DNA from: Catellatospora sichuanensis
GTDB taxonomy: Bacteria > Actinomycetota > Actinomycetes > Mycobacteriales > Micromonosporaceae
Direction: 5' to 3'
NCBI RefSeq assembly: GCF_007483665.1
Contig: NZ_VIQO01000025.1
Location: 62,001 to 126,000 of the forward strand
DNA: 64,000 bases
Shown in pieces: positions 1 to 6,890 of this stretch. The notes beneath the pieces were generated by a model that searched no databases, was not told where the DNA came from, and saw nothing but the letters and a program-made list of their open reading frames with translations. Position numbers and translations under genes: made by a program. The stretch's first letter is position 1. Each line of letters begins with the position of its first letter.

Positions 1-2
1 GC

Positions 3-653
3 CCCGACGTGTACGACCAGTGGGTCACGCACGCCATCCCGTTCAACGACCCGCGGATCGTCTCGGCGACCGACCGGGTGGGCTCGATCCTGAAGAACGA
101 GAAGTACGTCAACGGCGGCATCGGCGGCGTGAAGTCCATCGCCACCACCACCTTCCAGGACGGCGGCCTGCCGGTCGTCCAGAAGAAGTGCGGCATGCAC
201 CGCCAGGCCTCGTTCTACGCCAACCAGTGGCCCAAGGGCACCAAGGTGGCCGAGGACGGCGACGCGTTCGCCTTCTACCTGCCGGCGATCGACCCGGCCA
301 AGGGCAAGCCGGTGCTGGGCGGCGGCGAGTTCGTCGGCGCGTTCACCGACACCCCGGCCGTGCAGGCGGTGCAGACCTACCTGGCCAGCCCCGACTTCGC
401 CAACAGCCGGGCCAAGCTGAACAACTGGATCTCCGCCAACAAGGGCCTGGACGTGGCGAACGTGTCCAACCCGATCGACAAGGTGGCGGTCGGCATCCTG
501 CAGGACAGCGGCGCGGTGTTCCGCTTCGACGGTTCGGACCTGATGCCCGCCGCCGTCGGCGCGAACTCCTTCTGGAAGGGCATGACCAACTGGATCAACG
601 GCACCGACACCAAGGCCACCCTCGACTTCATCGAGGGCACCTGGCCCAAGTGA
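3..653 (+). CDS. Sugar ABC transporter substrate-binding protein, C-terminal part (5' truncated by window edge)
   Basis: The reading frame is open from the first bases of the window to TGA at 651-653, giving 216 residues of the C-terminal half of an extracellular solute-binding protein. It continues the type seen in alpha-glucoside/oligosaccharide (AglE-like) binding proteins: KKCGMHRQASFYANQWP, a late GSDLMPAAVG segment and a closing tryptophan-rich helix (FWKGMTNWIN). The lipoprotein signal would lie upstream, outside the window. Two MalF/MalG-type permease genes follow in the same direction and no ATPase gene is present, as usual for actinobacterial sugar importers that share the MsiK ATPase (family knowledge). 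A hairpin just after the stop separates it from the permeases. Substrate is inferred only from similarity; cello-oligosaccharides are also possible given the CebR-like boxes nearby. Confidence 0.85.
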   Translation, partial: PDVYDQWVTHAIPFNDPRIVSATDRVGSILKNEKYVNGGIGGVKSIATTTFQDGGLPVVQKKCGMHRQASFYANQWPKGTKVAEDGDAFAFYLPAIDPAKGKPVLGGGEFVGAFTDTPAVQAVQTYLASPDFANSRAKLNNWISANKGLDVANVSNPIDKVAVGILQDSGAVFRFDGSDLMPAAVGANSFWKGMTNWINGTDTKATLDFIEGTWPK

Positions 654-670
654 GCCGGTAGTTGATCTAT

Positions 671-711
671 CTACGCCGTGTGGGTCCCGTTCCGGGGCTC
701 ACACGGCGTAG
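671..711 (+). terminator. Intra-operon hairpin after the binding-protein gene
   Basis: A 12-bp perfect stem, CTACGCCGTGTG (671-682) and CACACGGCGTAG (700-711), with a 17-nt loop, followed by a pyrimidine stretch (TCTTCCTCC). It lies 17 nt after the binding-protein stop and about 33 nt before the permease start. Such a structure can stop part of the transcripts or protect the 3' end, so that binding protein exceeds permease (inference). Confidence 0.65.
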
Positions 712-744
712 TCTTCCTCCCGACCGGTGCCCGAGGAGATCGCG

Positions 745-1764
745 TTGAACTTCGACTTCACCGCCGAAGCCCCGAAGTTGATGATGCTGCTGTACGGCGT
801 CATCGCCTTCGCCGCTGTGGTGGGCCTGTTGCTGCTGGTGCTGGACGTGCTGCCCGCACGCAAGGACCGGTGGATCGCGCTGGGGCTGCTCGCGCCGGCC
901 GGTCTGCTGCTGCTGGTGGGCCTGATCGTGCCGGCGATCCGCACGATGGTCCTGGCCTTCATGAACGCCGACTCCAGCGAATTCGTGGGCCTGGAGAACT
1001 TCGGCTGGATGTTCACCGACAAGAACTCCGGCATGCTCCCCGACTTCAGCAGCGATCCCGTGCAATACGGCGTGCTGCTGAGCACCCTGCTGTGGGTGCT
1101 GCTCGTACCGACCGTCTCCACCGCGGTCGGCCTCGTCTACGCGGTCATGGTGGACCGGGCCAGATTCGAGTCGTTCGCCAAGTCGCTGGTCTTCATGCCG
1201 ATGGCCATCTCGTTCGTCGGCGCCGGCATCATCTGGAAGTTCGTCTACGAATACCGCCAGGAGGGCACCGAGCAGATCGGCCTGCTCAACCAGTTCGTCG
1301 TCGCGCTCGGCGGCACGCCGCAGCAGTGGCTGCTGGACGGGCCGTGGAACACGCTGTTCCTGATCGTGGTGCTGGTCTGGATCCAGGCGGGCTTCGCCAT
1401 GGTGGTGCTCTCCGCGGCGATCAAGGCGATCCCCGCAGACATCGTCGAGGCCGCCCGCATCGACGGCGTGACGGCGTGGCAGATGTTCTGGCGCGTCACC
1501 ATCCCGAGCATCCGCCCGGCCCTGGTCGTCGTGCTGGTCACCATCTCCATCGGCACGCTGAAGGTCTTCGACATCGTGCGCACCATGACCGGCGGCCAGT
1601 TCGGCACCAGCGTGGTGGCCAACGAGATGTACACGTACTCGTTCCGGGCCGATGAGAAGGGCAAGGGCGCCGCGCTGGCGGTGCTGCTGTTCCTGTTCGT
1701 CATACCCATCGTGATCTACCAGGTCAGGCTCATGCGCCGCCGCCGGCTGGAGGGAGCCCGATGA
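745..1764 (+). CDS. Sugar ABC transporter permease (MalF/AglF type)
   Basis: Inner-membrane permease subunit of 339 residues. The cytoplasmic EAA loop that contacts the ATPase is visible (EAARIDGVTAWQMFWRVTIPSIRP), followed by closing membrane helices and a basic C-terminus (RLMRRRRLEG). Several hydrophobic segments are clear from residue 10 onward, the first two close together as in MalF-type subunits. I place the start at TTG 745 because GAGGAG (733-738) sits 6 nt before it; the frame is also open to GTG 727. It forms an operon with the upstream binding protein and the downstream permease. No ATPase gene is present, so a distant MsiK-like ATPase is expected (family knowledge). Confidence 0.9.
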   Translation: MNFDFTAEAPKLMMLLYGVIAFAAVVGLLLLVLDVLPARKDRWIALGLLAPAGLLLLVGLIVPAIRTMVLAFMNADSSEFVGLENFGWMFTDKNSGMLPDFSSDPVQYGVLLSTLLWVLLVPTVSTAVGLVYAVMVDRARFESFAKSLVFMPMAISFVGAGIIWKFVYEYRQEGTEQIGLLNQFVVALGGTPQQWLLDGPWNTLFLIVVLVWIQAGFAMVVLSAAIKAIPADIVEAARIDGVTAWQMFWRVTIPSIRPALVVVLVTISIGTLKVFDIVRTMTGGQFGTSVVANEMYTYSFRADEKGKGAALAVLLFLFVIPIVIYQVRLMRRRRLEGAR

Positions 1765-1834
1765 GCGAGCATCGCGAGCGAATCCAGCAGGCCGTTTCAG
1801 CTCATCGTGACGACGAGCGCAGCGAGGAGGAGCG
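1765..1834 (+). repeat. Intercistronic spacer built of GAGCG-type modules
   Basis: The 70-nt gap between the permease genes contains GAGCGAGCATCGCGAGCGAA right after the stop and GACGAGCGCAGCGAGGAGGA just before the next start, the latter supplying the ribosome-binding site. From memory, very similar modules recur between genes in Micromonosporaceae genomes; within this window I see them only here. Role unknown. Confidence 0.4.
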
Positions 1835-2794
1835 ATGAGCACGGGTACCGAGACGATTGTCGCCGCACCTGATGCCGAGGTCCCGCCCACGGTGGGGGGC
1901 CGGGTGCGCAAGAAGCTGACCAGCCGCACCGCGAGCGCCGTGTCGCTGGTGATCGCGCTGCTGTGGACCGTGCCCACGATCGGCGTGCTGGTCTCGTCGA
2001 TCCGCCCGGAGAACGAGATCAAGTCCAACGGCTGGTGGAACTTCTTCGCCAACCCGCAGTTCACCTTGGAGAACTACGAGCAGGTGCTGTTCGGGTCCCG
2101 GTCCGCGTCGGGCGGGCTGGCCGGATACTTCATCAACTCGCTGGTCATCACGATCCCGTCGGTGCTGTTCCCGCTGGCCTTCTGCGCGCTGGCGGCGTAC
2201 GCGCTGGCGTGGACCCGGTTCCGCGGCCGCGACTGGGTCTACATCGGCATCTTCGCGCTGCAGATCGTCCCGCTGCAGATGGCGCTGATCCCGCTGCTGT
2301 CGTTCTTCAACTACGGCGTCTCGCTGGGTGGGGTGCAGCTGCTGCCCGCCTGGGATCTGGACGGCCCGGCCAAGTTCATCACGGTCTGGTTCGCGCACAC
2401 CTGCTTCGCCCTGCCGCTGGGCATCTTCCTGCTGCACAACTTCATGGCGGAGCTGCCCGGCGACCTGGTCGAGGCGGCCAAGGTCGACGGCGCGTCCCAC
2501 TCCAAGATCTTCCGTTCGGTGGTGCTGCCGCTGATCGTGCCGGCGCTGGCGTCCTTCGCCATCTTCCAGTTCCTCTGGGTCTGGAACGACCTGCTGGTAG
2601 CCCTGATCTTCGCCGGTGGCCCGAAGAACGCCCCGCTCACGGTGCGCCTCGCGGAGCTGGCCGGAAACCGCGGCAACGAATGGCAGCGGCTCACCGCCGC
2701 CGCCTTCGTCTCGATCATCGTCCCGCTGACCGTGTTCCTGTCCCTGCAGCGCTACTTCGTCCGCGGCCTGCTCGCCGGCAGCGTCAAGGGCTGA
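1835..2794 (+). CDS. Sugar ABC transporter permease (MalG/AglG type)
   Basis: Second permease subunit, 319 residues, usual length for MalG-type proteins. Six membrane segments are evident (first at about residues 29-52), with the EAA motif EAAKVDGASHSKIFRSVVLPLIVPAL near residues 210-236 and the usual C-terminal QRYFVRGLLAGSVKG. The ATG at 1835 is preceded by GAGGAGGAGCG, a strong ribosome-binding site. It heterodimerises with the upstream permease to form the channel of the importer (family knowledge). It is the last gene of the transporter operon and a bidirectional hairpin of the five-copy family follows four bases after its stop. Confidence 0.92.
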   Translation: MSTGTETIVAAPDAEVPPTVGGRVRKKLTSRTASAVSLVIALLWTVPTIGVLVSSIRPENEIKSNGWWNFFANPQFTLENYEQVLFGSRSASGGLAGYFINSLVITIPSVLFPLAFCALAAYALAWTRFRGRDWVYIGIFALQIVPLQMALIPLLSFFNYGVSLGGVQLLPAWDLDGPAKFITVWFAHTCFALPLGIFLLHNFMAELPGDLVEAAKVDGASHSKIFRSVVLPLIVPALASFAIFQFLWVWNDLLVALIFAGGPKNAPLTVRLAELAGNRGNEWQRLTAAAFVSIIVPLTVFLSLQRYFVRGLLAGSVKG

Positions 2795-2797
2795 CCG

Positions 2798-2850
2798 AAA
2801 GGAAGGGCACCTTCTTAACGCTATGCGTTGCAGAAGGTGCCCTTCTTAAC
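2798..2850. repeat. Palindromic repeat family 1, copy 1 (bidirectional terminator-like)
   Basis: Stem GAAGGGCACCTTCT (2802-2815) pairs with AGAAGGTGCCCTTC (2832-2845). The loop carries an inner palindrome AACGC-TAT-GCGTT. T-rich ends occur on both sides (TTCTTAAC on the plus strand). It separates the plus-strand permease (stop 2794) from the minus-strand SDR (stop 2897), so both transcripts run into it. Confidence 0.85.
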
Positions 2851-2896
2851 ATCTTCGGCCGCTGACCAGGACGGATGTTGTTGCGTGGTGGGGCCG

Positions 2897-3652
2897 TCAG
2901 CGGCCGAGCACGGAGCCGCCGTTGACATTGATGATCTGACCGGTCACGTACCCGCCGGACTCCCCCGCCAGCCAGCACACCGCCTCCGCGATGTCTCCCG
3001 GCCGGCCCGCGCGGCCGACCAGGGTCTGCGCCACCCGCGCCGCGTGTCCCTGCGGCGTCATCCGGCCGTCGAAGAACTCGGTCTCGGCCACGTATCCGGG
3101 TGAGATGACGTTGGCCGTCGCGCCGTCCGGGCCGAGCTGTGCCGCCAGGTCCATCACCCAGCCGTGCAGCGCCGCCTTGGCGGCGGAATAGGGGCCGCCA
3201 CCGCCCCGCTGCGCGGCGATCGAACTCAGCAGCACCACCCGCCCGCCCGGACGGCGCAGCAACGGCAGCACCGCCTCGGTGAGCAGCACCGCGGTGAGCA
3301 CGTTGGTCTCGAAGGTGGCCCGCCACTGATCCGCCACGGCGGTCAGCCCTGCGCCGTCGCGGCCGAGGTATCCGCCCGCGTTGTTCACCAGTACGTCCAC
3401 CGCCCGCCCGGCCAGCGCCACAGCGACGCGCTCGGCCGCCGCGGGCACGCTGAGGTCGGCGGCGATCGTCGTCACGGCCGCCCCGGTCGCCGCGCGGATG
3501 CCTGCGGCGGCCTGCTCGAGCACGTCCGCCCGACGTCCGATCGCGACGATGTCGTGTCCTCGTTCGGCCAGTGCCAGCGCGGTGGCCGAGCCGATGCCGG
3601 TGCCCGCCCCGCTGATCACCGCCAGCGGCCTGTTCTCCCCATGATCGTTCAT
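2897..3652 (-). CDS. SDR family NAD(P)-dependent oxidoreductase
   Basis: Classical short-chain dehydrogenase of 251 residues. The nucleotide-binding motif is SGAGTGIGSA near residues 15-24, NNAGG is the NAG motif, and the catalytic Ser and Tyr-x-x-x-Lys are in SSIAAQRGGGGPYSAAKAA. The C-terminus (GGYVTGQIINVNGGSVLGR) is the usual SDR ending. Substrate cannot be read from sequence. It is convergent with the sugar permease operon and divergent from the GNAT gene, so it is probably transcribed alone. ATG 3652 has only a modest GGTAGGG upstream. Confidence 0.9.
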   Translation of the reverse strand: MNDHGENRPLAVISGAGTGIGSATALALAERGHDIVAIGRRADVLEQAAAGIRAATGAAVTTIAADLSVPAAAERVAVALAGRAVDVLVNNAGGYLGRDGAGLTAVADQWRATFETNVLTAVLLTEAVLPLLRRPGGRVVLLSSIAAQRGGGGPYSAAKAALHGWVMDLAAQLGPDGATANVISPGYVAETEFFDGRMTPQGHAARVAQTLVGRAGRPGDIAEAVCWLAGESGGYVTGQIINVNGGSVLGR

Positions 3653-3944
3653 GCGGCGACCCTACCTTCAGCCTGCCCTCGCGCACGGCCCACCGCGGCA
3701 CCCACCAGGCGACCCGGTTCGGCATGCAGACGCGGCCGACCGCCCGACGCGAGCGGGCCGGACACCACCACGTGAATCTTGTGCACTTTGTGCTGCCTCG
3801 GCGACACCAACTGCACAGGATCCGAAGCCAACCCTGATCGCTCGCCGACCGCCACGCCGAAGCGGACGTCAGTTTCGGGGAGACCGCACGAATCGCGCCG
3901 TTGAGCCAGGCAGGGGCTCGTGCGGCGGCGGGAACTGCGGCAGG

Positions 3945-4550
3945 ATGCCGGATGTGAATAGTGTTCGCGTCGCCGTACCCGCCGATCTGCCGGCCCTTGC
4001 CACCACCCTGGCCGAGGCGTTCGGCGACGACCCGGTATGGACCTGGATGGTCCCCCCGCGCGGCCGCCACGCCCGGCTGGAGCGCATCTTCGGAGCCCTG
4101 CTGCGGTATGCGGTCCCGCGCGGGCACGTCTACACCACGGGGGACCGGCAGGCGGTGACGATGTGGGCCCCGCCGCACGAGTGGCGGCTGCCCACACCCG
4201 CGGTCGTCCGGGCGGCCGTGCCGCTGCTGCGGGCCACCGGCGCACGGCTGCCCCACCTGCTGGGCCGGATGGGCGAGATCGACCGCCTGCACGAGCGCCA
4301 GCCCGCGGAGCACTGGTACCTGGAGTTCATCGGCACCACGGTCGCCGCGCGCGGCACCGGACTGGGCTCGCTGCTGCTGGCCGACGCGCTGGCCCGCTTC
4401 GACGCCGCCGGGCTGCCGGTGTACCTGGAGTCGTCGCACGAGCGCAATCTGAGCTTCTACCGCCGCCACGGCTTCACCGTGACCGGGCAGCCGCCCATGC
4501 GCTCCGGCCCGCCACAGTGGACGCTGTGGCGCGATCCCGGGGCGGCCTAA
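3945..4550 (+). CDS. GNAT family N-acetyltransferase
   Basis: Protein of 201 residues from ATG 3945 (GCGGCAGG just upstream). The N-terminus VRVAVPADLPALATTLAEAF and the acetyl-CoA segment VAARGTGLGSLLLADALARFDAAG (the RGTGLG part of the Q/RxxGxG/A motif) are typical of GNATs. The end, YLESSHERNLSFYRRHGFTVTGQ, matches the family's beta5/alpha4/beta6 region. The open frame extends further upstream, but those residues are Arg/Pro-rich and look non-coding. Substrate unknown. It is alone between the divergent SDR and the long operator region before the beta-glucosidase. Confidence 0.85.
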   Translation: MPDVNSVRVAVPADLPALATTLAEAFGDDPVWTWMVPPRGRHARLERIFGALLRYAVPRGHVYTTGDRQAVTMWAPPHEWRLPTPAVVRAAVPLLRATGARLPHLLGRMGEIDRLHERQPAEHWYLEFIGTTVAARGTGLGSLLLADALARFDAAGLPVYLESSHERNLSFYRRHGFTVTGQPPMRSGPPQWTLWRDPGAA

Positions 4551-4713
4551 GGGCGGGGCGGGCCATGGACATCCGGCCCGGCTCGGGTCTCGCGGACCAT
4601 GAGCGGGCCCGCCGGACCGCCCTCGGACGGGTCCGCGGCACCCGTCCGAGGGCGGTCCGGGCGTCGCTTCGTGTCAATGTGGAAACATGCCCGACACATC
4701 GACGCCCGGCCCG

Positions 4714-4727
4714 TGGGAGCGCTTCCG
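4714..4727. promoter_or_regulatory. CebR/LacI-like operator box 1
   Basis: TGGGAGCGCTTCCG, differing from the Streptomyces CebR consensus TGGGAGCGCTCCCA (established knowledge) only in the right half. First of three such boxes upstream of the beta-glucosidase. Confidence 0.5.
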
Positions 4728-4846
4728 CAGGTAGGGGCCGATTCGGTTAGCAGCCAAGGATTTCCTGGTGGTTGCCTACAGATTCTGGGGCGATGAAGGG
4801 TCTTCCCCTCCGGCCCAGTTGTCGCTATCGTTCCAACAAACGTCCA

Positions 4847-4860
4847 TGGGAACGCTTCCA
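4847..4860. promoter_or_regulatory. CebR/LacI-like operator box 2
   Basis: TGGGAACGCTTCCA, a LacI-family palindrome with the central CG. It lies about 430 nt before the beta-glucosidase start in a locally AT-richer stretch. Confidence 0.5.
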
Positions 4861-5237
4861 CGGATGTTCATCAATGTAAGAATTCGTCCCGTCGATGGCC
4901 CGCCCGGACGCCATCGCCGGCCGCTCCCAGAGGCGGTCGGTCGCCGATCTCCCTACGACCGGCGACCGACCTCCCTCCGGGTGCCGGAGAGGAGGTGAAG
5001 CTCGCGACTACGTCGCGTGCCAACGGCTCCCGCGCGTCACGCTGCCTCGTGACCCTGCCGCTCGGCAGACACAGGGCGTGAGCACCCGATGGGGGCGGGG
5101 ACTGCCCTTCCCCGCTCCCATACCAATCGGCATTCTCCGCCTCAGCGCCCAGCAGCACCAGACTTACGCCACATGTGCGAAAGTCTTTACACCACATCTC
5201 CACCCGTCACAGGGATGAGGACAACTGTACCTGATCA

Positions 5238-5251
5238 TGGGAGCGTTCCCA
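5238..5251. promoter_or_regulatory. CebR/LacI-like operator box 3, proximal to the beta-glucosidase
   Basis: TGGGAGCGTTCCCA lies 40 nt before the beta-glucosidase start. It is nested inside a wider palindrome: TGATCAT on the left and ATGATCA on the right (5232-5262). CebR controls cellobiose-use genes, including bglC, in Streptomyces through TGGGAGCGCTCCCA (established knowledge), so cellobiose-type induction of this gene is a reasonable inference. No cebR gene is in the window. Confidence 0.7.
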
Positions 5252-5291
5252 TCCATGATCAGTCCTTTTCCCAGTATCTGAGGAGCACCAC

Positions 5292-6794
5292 ATGCCAGGT
5301 CCTGTCGGCCGATCTCTCACCCGCCACACGGTGCCACGCCGTGCCGGCTGGACCGCGGCCTACGCCTCCACCGCAGCCCGCGCCGACACCGGCGTGGCCA
5401 CCTCCACCGTGGCCGCCGCGCTGACGAGCCGCGACGCGACGGATCCGACGCCGGATCCGTCACCCACCGCCACGGGGCTGCAGTTCCCCGACGGATTCAT
5501 CTGGGGCGCCGCGACGTCGGCGTATCAGATCGAGGGCGCCGCCGCCCTCGACGGCCGCGGACCGTCGGTGTGGGACACGTTCGCCAAGACTCCCGGCCGC
5601 GTGCGCAACGGTGAGCATGGCGACGTCGCCGCCGACCACTACCACCGCTGGTCGACCGACCTCGACCTCATCAAGGAGCTGGGCCTGCGGTCCTACCGCT
5701 TCTCCATCTCCTGGCCCCGGGTCGTGCCCGGCGGCAGGGGCCCGGTCAACGGCAAGGGCCTCGACTTCTACCGCCGGCTGGTGGACGGCCTGCGCGAGCG
5801 CGGCGTCACCCCGATGGTGACCCTCTACCACTGGGACACCCCGCAGGAGCTACAGGACATCGGCGGCTGGGAGAACCGCGACACGGCCTACCGCTTCGCC
5901 GAGTACGCCGCCGTGCTGGCCGAGGCGCTCGGCGACGCCGTGCCCAACTGGCTCACCCTCAACGAGCCGAAGACCATCGTGCAGAACGGCTACCTGTACG
6001 GCTCGCACGCCCCCGGCAAGCGCGACGAGGCCGCCGCGTACGTGGTCGCGCACCACCAGTTGCTCGCGCACGGTCTCGCCGTGCAGGCGATGCGCCCGCA
6101 CCTGAGCCCGCAGACCCGGATCGGCCCCGCGCTGAACCTGCACCCGTGCTACCCCGCCGACGAGAGCCCCGAGGCGCAGCAGGCCACCGTGCTCTACGAC
6201 GGCTACGAGAACCGCCTCTACCTCGACCCCATCCTGAAGGGCCACTACCCGCAGGACGTGCTGGACGACGTCGCCCGGTTCTCCCCGATGCAGAAGCACA
6301 TCAAGGACGGCGACCTCGAGGTCATCTCGTCGCCGGTGGAACTGCTGGCCGTGCAGTACTACTGCCCGATATACGTCACCGGTGACGGTGAGACGGTGCG
6401 CAAGCACCCCACCAGCGAGGCGTTCTGGCAGCAGATCTACCCCGAGGGCATGTACGACATCCTCACCCGCATCAAGAAGGACTACGGCGACATCGCCCTG
6501 ACCATCACCGAGAACGGACTGCCCTGCCCCGACGTGATGGGCCCCGACGGCACCGTACAGGACACCGGCCGCATCGCCTTCCTACGCGACCACTTCGCCG
6601 CCACGCACCGGGCCATCACCGACGGGGTGAACCTGGAGAGCTACCACGTGTGGTCGCTGATGGACAACTTCGAGTGGCAGGAAGGCTACGACGAGCGGTG
6701 GGGCCTGGTGTACGTCGACTACGCCTCCCAGCAGCGCACCCCCAAGGCCAGTGCGCGCTGGTACAGCGGAGTGATCCGCGACAACGGCCTGTAG
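5292..6794 (+). CDS. GH1 family beta-glucosidase with an unusual N-terminal extension
   Basis: Glycoside hydrolase family 1 enzyme of 500 residues that hydrolyses beta-glucosides such as cellobiose, probably in the cytoplasm because no signal peptide is seen. The GH1 fold starts near residue 58 (LQFPDGFIWGAATSAYQIEGAA). The acid/base Glu225 is in LTLNEP and the nucleophile Glu407 in ITENG; the end WSLMDNFEWQEGYDERWGL is the signature aglycone region. The first 57 residues are extra compared with most GH1 enzymes and contain a segment resembling a LacI helix-turn-helix (see findings). ATG 5292 follows GAGGAG at ideal spacing, supporting the long form. A CebR-like box overlaps the presumed promoter. 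Cellobiose import by the upstream ABC transporter is a plausible partner. Confidence 0.93.
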   Translation: MPGPVGRSLTRHTVPRRAGWTAAYASTAARADTGVATSTVAAALTSRDATDPTPDPSPTATGLQFPDGFIWGAATSAYQIEGAAALDGRGPSVWDTFAKTPGRVRNGEHGDVAADHYHRWSTDLDLIKELGLRSYRFSISWPRVVPGGRGPVNGKGLDFYRRLVDGLRERGVTPMVTLYHWDTPQELQDIGGWENRDTAYRFAEYAAVLAEALGDAVPNWLTLNEPKTIVQNGYLYGSHAPGKRDEAAAYVVAHHQLLAHGLAVQAMRPHLSPQTRIGPALNLHPCYPADESPEAQQATVLYDGYENRLYLDPILKGHYPQDVLDDVARFSPMQKHIKDGDLEVISSPVELLAVQYYCPIYVTGDGETVRKHPTSEAFWQQIYPEGMYDILTRIKKDYGDIALTITENGLPCPDVMGPDGTVQDTGRIAFLRDHFAATHRAITDGVNLESYHVWSLMDNFEWQEGYDERWGLVYVDYASQQRTPKASARWYSGVIRDNGL

Positions 6795-6842
6795 AGCCTC
6801 CTCGGTGGTGGGAGACCCTCGCGTCCACGCCGCCGGGTGACT

Positions 6843-6872
6843 GGGCCGGGTGACCTCATGGTCGCCCGGCCC
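6843..6872. terminator. Bidirectional terminator hairpin
   Basis: GGGCCGGGTGACC (6843-6855) pairs with GGTCGCCCGGCCC (6860-6872) through one G-T wobble around a TCAT loop. It lies between the convergent beta-glucosidase (stop 6794) and kinase (stop 6891). Confidence 0.75.
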
Positions 6873-6890
6873 GTAGCATTTCCGGCCTGC

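Larger units (their letters stand above)
4551..5291. other. Long non-coding region with LacI-type operators, no convincing gene
   Basis: A 741-nt gap between the GNAT and beta-glucosidase genes. Short open frames on both strands here have no recognisable protein features. It contains three CebR-like boxes (listed separately), a 10-bp hairpin TCGGTCGCCG/CGGCGACCGA near 4938-4970, and AT-richer promoter-like stretches around 4740-4880. Two of the boxes lie 430-580 nt upstream of the beta-glucosidase and have no gene directly downstream, as if a regulated gene had been lost. Confidence 0.6.

Noticed and set aside
667-2064. Long minus-strand open frame (465 codons) opposite the permease genes
   Set aside because: Low-complexity His/Asp/Gln/Arg-rich translation caused by high GC; the plus strand holds clear membrane-protein genes.
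4871-5218. Small open frames on both strands between GNAT and GH1 genes
   Set aside because: No ribosome-binding sites, no hydrophobic core, and composition typical of non-coding DNA.
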